64,000 nucleotides of DNA from NCBI GenBank assembly GCA_012931725.1, contig CM022944.1, positions 71,603,886 through 71,667,885 on the forward strand. The letters are read 5' to 3'. Below the pieces are notes generated by a model, which was not told the DNA's origin, did not search any database, and saw only the letters and a program-made list of their open reading frames with translations. The position numbers and the translations under genes were made by a program. This document shows positions 22,889 to 34,895 of this stretch, in pieces (position 1 is the stretch's first letter; the number at the start of each line of letters is the position of its first letter). Origin of the DNA: Litsea cubeba (taxonomy: Eukaryota > Streptophyta > Magnoliopsida > Laurales > Lauraceae).

Positions 22889-25107
22889 TCGTTTATTTGA
22901 GAACACGATGCTAGAAATGAAATATTTGCATAGAGCAAAATACATACGTGTCGGCACAATGGTGTACCGTAGACATCTTTTCGTCGATAGCCAGCCGTAT
23001 GTACCTTCTCGCTTTGCAATGCAGTTGGGCATTTCTCAATGCGCTGTTGGAGCGCCTTCGTGTATGGTGAAGTGCTTTGGAGGTTTGCAGGACGGCATAA
23101 ATGCATGGGCTTTTTATAGTGTTGAAGACACTACAACCATGATTTCTTATCCTGAGCTGTCGACTTTCCAGACTGCCGCCTTTGCGAAGTGGGTCGCGGA
23201 GAGCTTTCTGGCATATCGAGGGCTTTCCAAGAAGGAGCTTGATGTAATGTTGTCTTCTGGAAAAGGCATTGGAAAGTCAGATGGCATCCGGCGAGAGGAA
23301 GTTTTGGCCTTCCTTTTTGGAGAACAGCACAAGATAGGCTTTCTCGGTGACCAGGGCGTCATCATTTCTGAAGCTGTTCGGGAAGTACCTGATAAGGCCT
23401 TAGAGCAGCTAGAATAAAAGGAAGCTGAGCTTGATCCTTGGATGCAAGAGGCGAGCTTCCATGGAGTCTACTGTTAAGAGCAGACTGTCCAGTGAGGAGT
23501 CAAGTGGGAAACCTGACTCTAACAGTGGGGCAGGTTCTTCTAGAAGACGGGCCCGCAGAAGTAAGAGGAAGAGGAGTCAGCATCGCGAAGGACGGGATAA
23601 AGACTCTCCTGATTTTGAAGTCCCTCTCACTATCAATGAGGAGGTGCCAGGGGATGCTGACGAGCCTCCGAAAAAAAGGAGCTGAGAAGAAGAAACCGTT
23701 GGTGAAGGTATGATTCTTCCTCTTCCTCTTTTGGTTTCTTTTATAGAACTTTTCATGTTCTATTTTGACTTTTCTCCTCCTCTCTCTTTTTCTTTTTTCG
23801 CAGAGAATGAAGACTTGGTGATGCCCAAGGTTCCGACCGATGAGGCGTTGATGGATCTGGTTATGGCACCTGAAGAAGAACCGAGGGACTCTGGAGTGCT
23901 TCCAGAATCTCCAACTGGTATGAATTCTTTTGCTTTCTTTTTTCTTTTGTCTATGACTTGGTTTGCTAACATTTTTCTTGTCAGCTGACTTGCCACAGGA
24001 TTCCGATGACTTTGAACCATCAATGGACGCAAATGTTGACGATGCTTCCGATGAGTTCATGGAGGAAGAGAGTATTCCGCCAGTCGTCGAAGAAAGTACT
24101 TTATACTAATAACCCTGATAATGATTTTAAACATAATCATATTCATACCTTTTTGTGTTTCATTGGCAGGTTTTGAAGTGACAGAAGAGAGTCCATCGCT
24201 TTCTTCAAAACCAGAGCAAGGGATGCCGGAGGTTGATCTGGAGGTAGGGACTTTTACAGCCAGTTCTGACACGGCAGAGGCAAGACCTCGTGATGAGATT
24301 CCTTCACCTATGGCTCCAATTGGAAAGAGTTCTTTTGTAACTCTTCCAATGGAGCATGACATGAGCAGCCAACCGACGGAGCGGGCCGAATCTTCATCTG
24401 GGCCATCTCTTCTATTTGTGAAGAGGGTGCTGGCACGGGTTTTGAGTTCTTGGATCGAGACTCTCCTTTCTTGACACTTAGATGCCGGATTTGGCATGAT
24501 CCAGCATGTGCAGGATATTCTCGGTGATGTCAAAGAGGCTGGTCTGGACATCACAGGTGTCAGGGCGATCGTTGATAGGATCATTGCACTGGGTGACAAG
24601 TGGTTTGAGACCATAGCTTTCCCTGATGGTGACTTCTTCAAGGAGATGTTCATGGATCCTGCTAATAAGGCTCAATCTAACTTGGATGACACTACACAGA
24701 GCAGGAAGCAGTTCGTCCGGGAGAGGAACTTATAAGAGTTAGCCGTCATCGGTTTGAGGCATGACATTACCATCCTTGATAGGGAGGTCGCCAAGGCTAG
24801 GCAATGTCTTGAGCATTTGGAGGCGCAAGTCGCGGCCAAGTGGGCTGCTATAATAGAGGCTCAGGACAAGGAGAGAGCTCTGACTCGCCAAGTTGAAGAT
24901 GCCATGCGAGTTCTCAAAAAGAGGACTCAAGAGAGTAAACGATGGCGAACTGCTTGAGATAAGCTTCCCGGTGTCGAAGAAGGGTTACGGCATTCTCCAG
25001 CATCTCATGGCAAGTTCCTGAAAAAGCGTGTCTTGAAAACTTTGAAGGCTGAGGCCAAACATTTGCTCAAGGAGCTGAAACTTTGGCTGGAGGCCATTTT
25101 TTGCTGA

Positions 25108-25440
25108 GGTCCTAATTTTTTTATAGCAGAGACTATTCTTTTTTTTATTGGTACCACATGTATTTTTTTTGTACTATCTCTTTTTTTTGTTGTGCTTGTG
25201 AACACTTTCTTTTTTATTTATTTTTTGGTACCACATGTATTTTTTTGTACTATTTTTTTTGTTTTCCCTACGCTCACTTAAATCTTTTTGTGATGAAAGC
25301 AATTGCTAAATGAGATTTTTTTTTTGTATTCCCTACTTTCACTTAAATCTTTTTGTGATGATAGTAATCGCTAAATGTGATGATTTTTTTTTTTTGTATT
25401 TGATCAAAAGTTTGTCATTTTATGAAAATCTTTTGTCAAA
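25108..25440 (+). other. T-rich 3' flank of the antisense gene, copy 2
   Basis: Alternating T runs and GGTACCACATGTATTTTT-like blocks follow the stop codon, as in copies 1 and 3. It is probably a 3' untranslated region. Two near-identical segments with CACTTAAATCTTTTTGTGATG are tandemly arranged (about 25270-25390). Confidence 0.5.
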
Positions 25441-25459
25441 TAATTGTTTTGGCATGGGA

Positions 25460-25857
25460 GCCAGATTTTGTTTGTGGCATGAGAGCCAATTTTGGGTTTA
25501 TGGCATGAGAACCAAATTTTGTTTTTGGTGCAAAGGCCAAGGTTTGTTTGTTGGCGTGAGAGCCGATTTTGGCATGAAAGCCAGATTTTGTGGCATTGAT
25601 AGCCGATTTGTGTGGCATTGATAGCCGGTTTGTAGCATTGATAGCCAGTTTTTTGTGGCATTGATAGCCAGTTTTCGGTGGCGTTTATAGCCGGTTTCGT
25701 GGCATTAATAGCCTATTTTGGCATGAGAGCCAGATTTTTTAAAAGCCAGGTTTTGGTTTGTTGGCGTGAAAGCCAGATTTTGTTTTGTGGCATTGATAGC
25801 TGGTTTGTGACATCTATAGCCGATTTTGGTGGCGTTTATAGCCGGTTTTGGTTTTAA
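25460..25857 (-). repeat. GGCTATAAATGCCA short tandem array, element 2
   Basis: About fifteen degenerate units (GGCATTGATAGCC, GGCATGAGAGCC and GGCGTTTATAGCC on the plus strand) correspond to 4148-4445 in element 1. Confidence 0.8.
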
Positions 25858-26302
25858 AAATGCAAGTATCGACTAAAAGTCGCCTCCTACTAAATGGTCA
25901 TGCAAGTATCGATGGAATGTCGCATCCTTGCTCATTCAATTACGAGTATCGATGGAATATCGCCTCCTCGCGGATTTGGGTGCAAGTATCGACTAAGCGT
26001 TGCTTCCTTGTTTTTCAAAAATTTGGTTTTGCGGGTACTGACTTGGTGTCGTTTCCCATGATTTTTTAAAATTGTGGTTTTCTCGAACCTTTGGGTTAAG
26101 GATATCAACTGCAATGTTACATCTTCACGATTTCTTGGTTTTTTCGAACCTTTGAAATTTGGGTTGTGGATATCAACTGAAATGTTGCGTCTCCACGATT
26201 TTAGGTTTTTTCGAACCTTTGAAATTTGGGTTGTGGATATCAACTAAAATATTGCGTCTCCACGATTTTAGGTTTTTTCGAACCTTTGAAATTTGGGTTG
26301 TG
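25858..26302 (-). repeat. GCGACATT-ATCGATAC tandem array, element 2 (cut by element 3)
   Basis: Units with GTATCGATGGAATGTCGC on the plus strand are followed by longer repeats with TGGATATCAACTGAAATG. The array stops abruptly at TGGATAT, where LTR D begins. Confidence 0.8.
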
Positions 26303-26307
26303 GATAT

Positions 26308-28656
26308 TGTTGACACCAAAAATGTCACTTTGCCTCTTCAAGATCCAAAGAGCTACATGAAGTCGCAACCTGCCATAAATAGGCAATGTTGCTTCCAAAA
26401 ATCAAATCTTGTCAGAATCAAATAAAAACTGCAAGATTCTTCCAGACAGCCAAAAGAGGAGTACACAAGAAGTTTCGGGCCATTTCAAAATCATTTGGCC
26501 TAACTTCGCTTCTCCGACAGCCGAAAAGGAGCTCTCGGCGGCAAAGCTCTCCGGAACCATGGTTTCCAAGACAGAGCCTATGGATCATCTTAAAATGACT
26601 CCAATAGGTTCCCTGTCAAATTTCAAGTCAATCGGACATCGGTTGACCGCACATCAAACCGCGACATCTTCATCGCGACAAAAAGCAAGTCTACTGGTGA
26701 TAGGACCCCAAACGGCTTCAAAACTCAAACAAAAGCCTATGGTTGGTCTTATTTATTGCTCAGGAGGCTTCACACCAAATTTCAGGTCATTCCGACATCG
26801 TTTGACCCAGTTTCAGCTTCTGACGGAAAATCGGCAGCTCTGCGCGACAAAGTCTTCGGCTTTCTCAGGAAATTGGAAGCTTTTCAAAATAAAATGCAAG
26901 GATTTTCATCAGGTTTCCTACAAAGAAATGAGGCCAATAAATGGTCAAAATGTCAAGGAAAAGTACAGAAGAAAAAAGAATCGAAAAACAGCAAAAACGG
27001 ACACAAAACGGGACACGAAAGGGGGAAAACCCCCCCAGGGTCGCAGACCCCTGCGACCCTGGGCCAGGGTCGCCGACGACCTTGGAACCCGGGGTCGCCG
27101 GGAAGGCCCCGGAAACCCCGGTTTTCGCCGTTTTTTCGCGATTCGAAGAGCCCAGCCTCTGGTACTTTCCAAAATTCATGCTTTTGAGACGCCAAGTCCT
27201 CTGACATCCGTCCAAAACACGGGTCAATCATCAAGAGTATCGAAAACAATATTGATCGCCACCCGGTCAACCAAAAAAAGTGTGCTTTCTACCCGACCGA
27301 TCGAGAAATCGACAGGACAGATGGCACCGACCTGCTGTTGGCAACAAACACCTGAAATTACATGATCATCTGATGTCGATCTACATGAAGATCCATCGAT
27401 GATCATCGACAGAAGAATCCCAAAAGACGTGGCACGGCCCGCGACTCTTCAGCTGCTCGGCGACCACTTAATGCGATTAATTGACTAGCTTTATTACAGT
27501 CATTAATCCATTTCTTTGGACGGCCCAATCAGAAGCAAGCATTCGGGAGTTACAAGTCAAGAGATTCATGGCATTTAACCCATGAAACTCCTCCCATCAT
27601 GGCGATTAAAGGCGATTAAATGCCCTCAATCTCCTCCGGCCAATCAGAAGCCAAGAAAAAGGAGTTACAAAATAAACAATTCAATTTTGTAACTCCTCCC
27701 ATTATGCGGCTTAATGACAATAAAAGCCCATAAACCCACCTAAAAGGCTACCTAAAAGCCTATAAATAGGAGGGCTCTCCAAGAAGAAAGGACATCAAAA
27801 AAGATCAACAAACATCAACAAAGATCAGAAACATCAGAGAAAAAAGCACAAACACACAGACAGAAATCCAGAGAAAGGAAAAAGAGAGAAAACTCTGCGG
27901 AAGTTCTACACCGGCCACCGCAACAAGGTGACAAAAGTCCCTTGGGGGGTACCCCCCCCAAGGTCCTTGCCTTCTCCTCCTGCCTCCAATGGCTTAGATA
28001 TGGCTTTTCAGCCCGTCTACTCGGCTTTTTATTGGACATAGGACCTCCTTTTGGTCTTTGTCCTCTAAAAACCCGAGGTTATAGCCAAGTCAAGCGAATC
28101 AATAGCATCCTCTGTTCTCATCTGCATGGATGATGGCGAAGCCCACATATGGCTTGCGACCGTCAATCTAAACGGGTCCCCCACAATCTCCTGAGAAGTT
28201 ACATCCTCCTTTTCTTGCTTTTCATTGTAGTTTGTATTTTTTCAAAAGAGACAAAAAATCACAACTCTTGTCTTTCATTATTGATAAGGATTGTAAATCG
28301 GCTATAAATGCCAAAATCGGCTATAAACGCCAAAAATCGGCTATAAACGCCAAAACCGGCTATAAATGCCAAAAAAATCGCCTTTCACGGCAAATCAAGA
28401 AAATGTCTCTTTTCTTAAATATATGTGCAATGGAAAACTTGAAAGAAGTTGATTACCTTTTTACTTGCGAAGGTTGATCTCTGGATCACCACTTGCAATT
28501 CCAAGTAAAAATAGAAAATCTGGCACACCCACACAAAAAAAGAAATGTTGATGCACGCCCCCCTTGCCCCCCCGGTTACGAAAGGGTCGGAACCAAACGG
28601 ACTCCCACGTCCGCCGACCTCGGTAGGAACCCGAGCATTCGGAGCGCGGTCCATCA
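26308..28656 (+). mobile_element. 5' LTR D of element 3
   Basis: 2349 bp, TGTTGACACC...GGTCCATCA. It is the short-U3 type like C, E and F. TATA box (TATAAATA) at 27761-27768, G/C palindrome GGGGGGTACCCCCC near 27944-27957, four GGCTATAAACGCC-type units at 28298-28374. It is a 5' LTR because a primer-binding site and leader follow it. Confidence 0.9.
27761..27768 (+). promoter_or_regulatory. LTR D TATA box (element 3 promoter)
   Basis: TATAAATAGGAGGG is conserved in all family-T LTRs. It would drive the genomic RNA carrying the near-intact gag frame of element 3. Confidence 0.7.
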
Positions 28657-28659
28657 AGC

Positions 28660-28678
28660 TGGCTCCACCCGGTGGGAC
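28660..28678 (+). promoter_or_regulatory. Primer-binding site, element 3
   Basis: TGGCTCCACCCGGTGGGAC stands three bases after LTR D and is identical to the site of element 4 (56169-56187, minus). The tRNA primer is not identified. Confidence 0.65.
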
Positions 28679-30423
28679 CCGTTTATTTGAAAACACGATG
28701 CTAGAAATGAAATATTTGCATATCATATATTTTGCTCTATGCTTATATTTCTTTTCTCGATTCCTTGGCTACTTTATAATTGGTGGCCTATGTTGAATTC
28801 CGCATCTAAAAAAAATGAGATGAGAATTTTTGTTTGGAAATTTCTAATTCTTTGAATTTATTTCCACTCTTTCTCTTTTCAAAAAAAAAAATTTAAACAA
28901 AAAACAAAAAAAAATCAGATTTTTCATTTTTGGATTCAAAATTGAGAAACTTTGATCCTCTCCCTTCTAGGCACTGGCGCTCACGGAAATCGTTGAGACC
29001 GTGTTCGGATCGGGGATTGGGCCATTGTTTCTCTTCGTTGAGTTCATTAAAAATCTAAAAACAAAAAATGAGATGAGATTTTTTTTTGGAAATTTCTAAT
29101 TCTTTGAATTTATTTCCACTCTTTCTCTTTTCAAAAAATAAAAAAATAAAAAAAATTAAATTTTTCAGTTTGGATTCAAAATTGAGAAACTTTGATCCTC
29201 TCCCTTTTGGGCACTGGCGCTCACGGAAATCGTTGAGACCGTGTTCGGATCGGGGATTGGGCCATTGTTTCTCTTCGATGAGTTCATTAAAAATAAAAAT
29301 ATATATATATATACATATATAAAAATAAAAAAAGACATAGACCACTAAGGTTAAACCAACTGTGTTCTTTGATCATGGTTGATTCAAAGAAAAGCCTTGT
29401 CCAGAGTGTGGAGACAGCTTGACTGTTCTAGGCAAGGGTCCTCCAAACAGGTTCATTAAGTAATCCTACCCTTACCTGGGGGCAATTCTATCAATCAAGA
29501 TTTCATAAGACCGGGTTAGGAGGCCTATGTGTACTCTCTCGTCTTTTAAACAAAAAATAATAATTTTTTTTTAAAAAAATAAAAAAATAAAAATTTTAAA
29601 ATAAAAAATAAAAAATAAAAATTTTTTCAAAAAAAAAAATCTTAAAAAAAAAATAAAAATAAATAATAGAAAATAAAAAAAAATAAAAAAAAAGATTTAA
29701 AAAAAAAAAAAAAAAAATCTTCAAAATCTTCAAAAAAAAAAAAACTTCCGTCATTTTGGGTTTAGATTGGAGAAATCTTGGTCTTCTCCTTTCTGAGCAC
29801 TGGCGCTCACGGAAATCGTTGAGACCGTGTTCAGATTGGAATGCCTTTTGCTCTCTTTGATGAACCCGATATTGACTTTTCAAAAAAAAAAAAAACTCGT
29901 CATCTTTAGATTCAGATCTGAGAAATTATGGTTCATTTCTTTCTGAGCACTGGCGCTCGCGGAAATCGTTGAGCCCGTGTTCAGATCGGAATACCATCTG
30001 CTCTCTTTGATGAATCCAATCTTGACCTTTCAAAACAGAGAATCTCATCTCATGGATGCGGTCTCAAAACATTTGTGTCTAGCGGTACTAGTACGCCCTT
30101 TCAGGGTCTACTGTATTGCGACCGGCACATCTGTAACTCCAACTTTATATTCTTCTTACCTCGAGCAAGCTCTGCTTCTCGATAAGTCGAATTTAAGTTC
30201 ACAATTGCTTCTAGCAGTCACTGGGATGCCCATTCCGGGCTTACCATACCTGCGATCAGAACAATTGTACCTTCTATGACATTTTGCCTTCCTCATATTG
30301 CCTGGGTCATCTACCTCGAGCAATTTGAAAAGACGAAACCATAGAACTTCCCATTTATGATCATTATATTCTTGTGATTACTAATGGATGTGGTCTTGTT
30401 TCAGAAATTTTCGAAAACTAACA
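28679..30423 (+). other. 5' leader of element 3 with tandem repeats and low-complexity DNA
   Basis: This is an untranslated leader of about 1.7 kb. Four homologous blocks (about 28808-29053, 29066-29290, 29740-29880 and 29890-30020) share CACTGGCGCTCACGGAAATC. Between them, 29560-29745 is almost pure A/T. Just before gag, TACTAAT (30379-30385) and a pyrimidine-rich TTGTTTCAG ending at 30404 look like a branch site and 3' splice acceptor, also conserved in element 4. A leader intron is possible, as known for some Tat elements, but no donor was identified. Confidence 0.6.
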
Positions 30424-33400
30424 ATGGCAGCTTCACTAACCATTACTTTCGACGAAAACAAGCACCAACTCATGCTTCAACAGAAGCAAACCACGCGCAC
30501 CTACAAGCGCCCCATCAGCTGCCGAAGTGTCAACTCCCTCGGCAACTCTCTGAACTCCGGGTCGACCTCGACTCCCCGGACTATCGTCTTTGGGACGCTG
30601 GGACCATTCCCACTTCCTGAGGAACAAACTGCTCCCTCCAAGAAGCAGAAACTCGCCTCTCAACGTGTCACTACCATGACACCAAAGGCGAGCACCAGAA
30701 GGCCTGAAGCTCGTGGCAGCCCCACGAAGCCTCAACCTGCAAACAACCAGGTCTACTCCAAGACTTGGTCCCCAAGACCTTCACCAAAACAGAGAAGGTC
30801 CCAAACATCCACTAAGCCAGCATTCCTGGCCCCACTCAAAGAGAACCAGTTCTATCCTCTTGCTTACATGAAAGAGGAGAGACCCATCTCCAACCTGACT
30901 TCCAAGTCATCCCAGCATGAGCCGGCTTGTTCCTACAAGCCCAAAATCAAGTCATGCATCACAAGGCCTCCACAAGCACCTGCTAAGGCCTACAAACCTG
31001 CAGTTCGACCCTTCATCTCTACAGGGGCCGAACTTCAAAAATTCAAAGCTTCGCTGCAACAGGCGAAGGACAGGGTTCGCATCCTGTCCTTGCCCAGCTA
31101 CAGAGAAGACAGGCTCGGCTGCTGCGCCCGAGGGAGCACATCCTTCATCGTCAAAGCCCAGTCAGAGCTGACCGAAGCTCAAATTGCTCGTCGTATACGC
31201 CGCCGCGCGTCATACCGACAAAAGAGACTAGAGAAGCAAAGGACCCAGCCTCCTACACTTCAAGTCTCTCCCAAATGGGTCGAAAAAGAAAGACCCAACC
31301 AAGTTGTTGCCGTCCATATGGTTGGAAAAACCAAAAGGCGCCAAAAATCAGCAACAAAAATCCATGTCCGACGTCCGATGACCCGCAGCGTCTCCAGGAC
31401 AAGAAGACATTCAGAAGAATCCCCTGCTCCTTCAAGCAAAGGACAGCAGAGTGATCCTTCCTCAGGCTCCTCTTCAGAAAGAATGAGCCCCAGCTCAGTC
31501 ACCAGGACAGTTTCTTCGTTCGAATCACGAAGGATGAACGTCTTGGCTACAAATTCTGAGCCACCACCCCGCAATCCACCTCCAGAAGATGCGACCACCC
31601 GCATCCAGCAGTTGGAACAGGGCCAGCAGAGGATTGAAACTCTGATGGAAAACCTTCTCCTCGCCTTCGAAAATCAGGCGAACAATGAACCTCCTCCGAA
31701 TCATCAAGACGACGAGGTAAATAGAGAAGAAAATGAGTCACGCGCCCTTACCAAAAAGGACGTAGACGGTATCCTCGCCAAAGCAAAAGAAGAGGATATA
31801 CTCAAGGAGCATGGGATCAAGCCACCATATCCCTTATGGATGGACTCGGTCCCATTCCCCACCAAATTCAAGCATCCTACTCTCCAAACATATACGGGGA
31901 AAGGATCAGCCAGACAGCACGTCATCCACTTCAAGATCCTGACGGGAGCTATCGCGGATCAAGATGCACTCAAGATCCGCCTCTTTACAAGTACCTTAAA
32001 AGGTACGGCCTTCGATTGGTACTCCACTCTGCCGGAGGACTCAATCCAAAACTGGGCCATGTTAGAGACACGCTTCCTGACTCACTTCAAAGGTGAGGAT
32101 CACCCCGCTACTATGGCTCAGCTGTGCAGCCTAAAACAGGGGGAGAATGAATCAACATATGACTTCATTCACAAGTGGAAAGCAATGGCATACAAATGCT
32201 ATGATGTATTGCCACAAGCGTCGCTAGTCGACATCTGCCGAAACAACATGAGAGCCAGAATCCGCTCCATGATCATCGGCAACAAATCAAAAAACCTGGG
32301 AGAACTCCTAGAAGCTTCCATGGAAGCTGAAACGGTGATTAAGGACCTCAACAGTCAGAAATCATCAAGAAAAGAGCCAACCGCCATTAGGACCTCAAAA
32401 CCAAAGAAGAAAGAGGTCCTCAATGTGCAGACCAAGTCAGCTCCTCAGCCACCAAAGAAAGCTGAAAACAAAGCTGTTGGTAAGAAACCTGAACTCTCTG
32501 ATGCCTTCAAAGAACGAGTAGAGAAGAAATACCCGTTTGATGAAGATGTTGATGAAATCTTCGGGGCTCTTGTGGCGAATGGCAAGCTCACCTTGCCTGA
32601 ACCAAAAAGACCGGGTGATGTTGGCAAAACCAACGATCCTCGGTACTGTCCATACCACCAGATGATCTCGCATCCTCTCAATCAATGCTTCGTTGTGAGA
32701 GAGAAAATAAATGAGATGTGGAAAAATGGAGTCATCACCTTTGACAAAAACTATGGGTCTGCCTCCGTCAACATGGTGACATGTGGACAAACATCAAAAT
32801 CACCGAAAAAGAAGATCACTACTTCCTTCAAGGTGATAAACTCAATCGAAGCGTCCGAGGAACTGGTTCCTTACCCGACACCAGACGGACAACCGATATG
32901 GGTACATCCCGATCTCCTGGAGGATGAAAATTGGGAGATCGTGAAAACAAAGCCTACAGCTCAACAGCGAAGGCAGGCTAGGAAACATCTCCTCAAGCTC
33001 AAACGGCAAGAGAAAACCCAGCCAGAACTAGAGGTCAAAGAAAAGGCAGAGGCTTCCTCTACCGCTTCACTGGAGGTAACAAAAACATCCCTTCCAGAGA
33101 CTTCAAAGGGGGTAAGGAAATTCACTCTCAGTGATTTCATGCCACCTCAATTTAAAGAAGCCATGCAGGAGGCATCATACTCTTGCAATTCAGTAGTTGG
33201 ATTCTCCATTGATGGATACGAATCCAGCGACACCGATGATGGATTCGAATCCAACTACACAGATGAGTGGGAGGAGTCCCGTGAAACAGGAGAATATCTC
33301 TCCGATGAAGAATGGGTTCCTGAGTCTCATCTTATGCCAGTAATCTGGTATAACCCCCTACAGCCACAAGGATCCTGGTCTGATGATGAAGAAGACCAAG

Positions 33401-33793
33401 AAGCTGTACAGGAAAATGCTGCTGACCCAGCACCTCTCATTACTCCAGTGGAAATCAACAATGTTGAGCCACAAAGACATGATGAAGAAGAAGATCCGGC
33501 TCCCATGCCTGATCTTGAAGAATATGCAAGGATCTTGCAGCGACTCGCTCTAGAACAAGAGCAAGAACGCGTCAACGAGCCTCCTCGCAATCCAGAGCCT
33601 GAAGTCCCTGAAGACCACCAGGTACATCCTCCCTTAACTCCTGAAAATGGAGAAAATTGCTGGATAGACGATCCTCTCACATCCGAGGATGAGTCTGACT
33701 CCGATCAGGCAACGTCTCCCGTCAGAGCTTCCTGTAATGTGATAATTCGGGATTATAGCTCTTCCGAAGCATCGTCTGATGAGAGCACTTACA
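30424..33793 (+). CDS. gag: gag polyprotein of element 3 (long open frame, 3' end deleted)
   Basis: It encodes the structural protein of the retroelement particle. The frame opens at 30388, but the ATG at 30424 (ACAATGGCA, product 'MAASLTITFDE') fits a plant start better. The N-terminal 380 residues are basic and Ser/Pro-rich. The retrotransposon gag core lies about residues 460-620 ('DWYSTLPEDSIQNWAMLETRF' shortened: motif WYSTLP...WAMLETRFLTHF...YDFIHKWK). A Cys/His motif 'YCPYHQMISHPLNQC' follows near residue 740, then a long acidic tail. From 33794 the DNA is RT-derived, so the native gag C-terminus and protease are deleted, and the frame stops at 33861 in foreign sequence. It is the longest undamaged frame in the window. 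Confidence 0.85.
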
Positions 33794-34028
33794 CTCCGGC
33801 TTCGCAAACACAAACTGCGAATGAATCCATTGAAATGCTTCTTCGGCGTCTCGTCGGGTAAGTTCCTCGGATTCTTAGTTCGGAAAGCTGGAATAGAGCT
33901 TGACCCCATAAAAGTCAAAGCCATTCTAGAAATGCCCTCTCCAAGAACCTTGAGAGAACTCAAAGGGCTTCAAGGGAGATTGGCCTACATCAGACGGTTC
34001 ATCTCCAATCTCTCGGGGAAATGCCGTC
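33794..34028 (+). pseudogene. pol: RT fragment fused to gag by deletion, element 3
   Basis: It encodes 'RLRKHKLRMNPLKCFFGVSSG' in part through 'RRFISNLSGKC', the same RT stretch as 725-953 of element 1. It is joined directly to gag at CTCCGGCTTCGC, so the end of gag, protease and the first half of RT, including YVDD, are missing. It is cut at 34028 by LTR E. Confidence 0.85.
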
Positions 34029-34887
34029 TGATGGACCGCGCTCCCGGAATGCCCGGGGTTCCTACCGAGGTCGGCGGACGTGGGAGTCCGTTTGGTTCCG
34101 ACCCTTTCGTAACCGGGGGGCAAAGGGGGGGCGTGCATCAACATTTCTTTTTTTTTGTGGGTGTGCCAGATTTTCTATTTTTACTTGGAATTGCAAGTGG
34201 TGATCCGGAGATCAACCTTCGCAAGTTAAAAGGAAATCAACTTCTTTCAAGTTTTCCATTGCACATATATTTAAGAAAAGAGACATTTTCTTGATTTGCC
34301 GTGAAAGGCGATTTTTTTGGCATTTATAGCCGATTTTGGCGTTTATAGCCGATTTTGGCGTTTATAGCCGATTTTTGGCGTTTATAGCCGATTTACAATC
34401 CTTATCAACAATGAAAGACAAGAATTGTGATTTTTGTCTCTTTTAAAAAAATACAAACTACAATGAAAAGCAAGAAAAGGAGGATCTAACTTCTCAGGAG
34501 ATTGTGGGGGACTCGTTTAGATTGCAGTCGCAAGCCATATGTGGGCTTCGCCATCATCCATGCAGATGAGAACAGAGGATGCTATCGATTCGCTTGGCTT
34601 GGCTATAACCTCGGGTTTTTAGAGGACAAAGACCAAAGGAAGGTCCTATGTCCAATAAAAAGCCGAGTAGACGGGCTGAAAAGCCATATCTAAGCCATTG
34701 GAGGCAGGAGGAGAAGGCAAGGACCTTGGGGGGGGTACCCCCCAAGGGACTTTTGTCACCTTGTTGCGGTGGCCGGTGTAGAATTTCCGCAGAGTTTTCT
34801 CTCTTTTTCCTTTCTCTGGATTTCTGTCTGCTGTCTGTGCTTTTTTCTCTGATGTTTCTGATGTCCTTTCTTCTTGGAGAGCCCTCC

Positions 34888-34895
34888 TATTTATA
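34888..34895 (-). promoter_or_regulatory. LTR E TATA box
   Basis: TATAAATA on the minus strand is followed by the conserved GGAGGGCTCTCC. It matches the TATA boxes of the other family-T LTRs. Confidence 0.65.

Larger units (their letters stand above)
20538..22942 (+). mobile_element. Family-T LTR C with PBS and fold-back tail, inserted in antisense gene copy 2
   Basis: LTR C (20538-22867, 2330 bp, TGTTGACACC...GGTCCATCA) is followed by AGC, the primer-binding site and about 54 bp of leader, and then returns straight to the gene. CATAC stands on both sides (20533-20537 and 22943-22947), while the paralogue at 43928-43932 has it once, so this is a true insertion. The last 15 bp (GCATAGAGCAAAATA) match the leader of element 3 only in reverse complement, as if the end had folded back on a local inverted repeat. 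TATA box at 22001-22008. Confidence 0.82.
16249..25107 (+). pseudogene. Antisense PMD-like/coiled-coil gene, copy 2 (split by two LTR insertions)
   Basis: This is the same five-exon gene as copies 1 and 3, but dead at its first codon: the start reads AAG (16249-16251) and the intron 1 donor GT is GA. Exon 2 begins at 16954 and is split into 16954-18049, 19900-20537 and 22948-23707 by two LTR insertions. Exons 3 (23804-23917), 4 (23985-24095) and 5 (24170-25107) keep GT/AG borders and phase 1. PMD-like motifs ('FSLKELSAITGLPILSK', 'YLTYWLGEAVFARGDG'), the basic cluster 'RRRARRSKRKR' and the coiled coil remain. Extra lesions include a frameshift near 17118, TAG near 17174, a TAA near 23416 and TGA near 24473. 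Exon 3 is 114 bp here against 111 bp in the other copies. Confidence 0.72.
13138..26307 (-). mobile_element. Family-T retrotransposon, element 2 (3' part, interrupted)
   Basis: On the minus strand this is the 3' part of a second family-T element: tandem arrays, antisense gene, polypurine tract and 3' LTR B. It is read from 26307 down to 13138. Element 3 inserted at 26307/26308 inside the ATCGATAC array, and the pol and gag that should lie further right are not in the window. Two other LTRs sit within its antisense gene. Confidence 0.82.
26308..34028 (+). mobile_element. Family-T retrotransposon, element 3 (5' part)
   Basis: 5' LTR D, primer-binding site, leader, gag and a short RT fragment lie in order on the plus strand. 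It inserted into element 2 at 26307 (flank GATAT). It ends at 34028, where LTR E of element 4 begins inside RT. Its own 3' part does not reappear in the window, so no target duplication can be confirmed. Confidence 0.85.

Noticed and set aside
1..26307. Recent 26-kb palindromic duplication centred near 13137
   Set aside because: The two arms differ by many substitutions, indels and different lesions, so they are separate copies of one family rather than a duplicated block.
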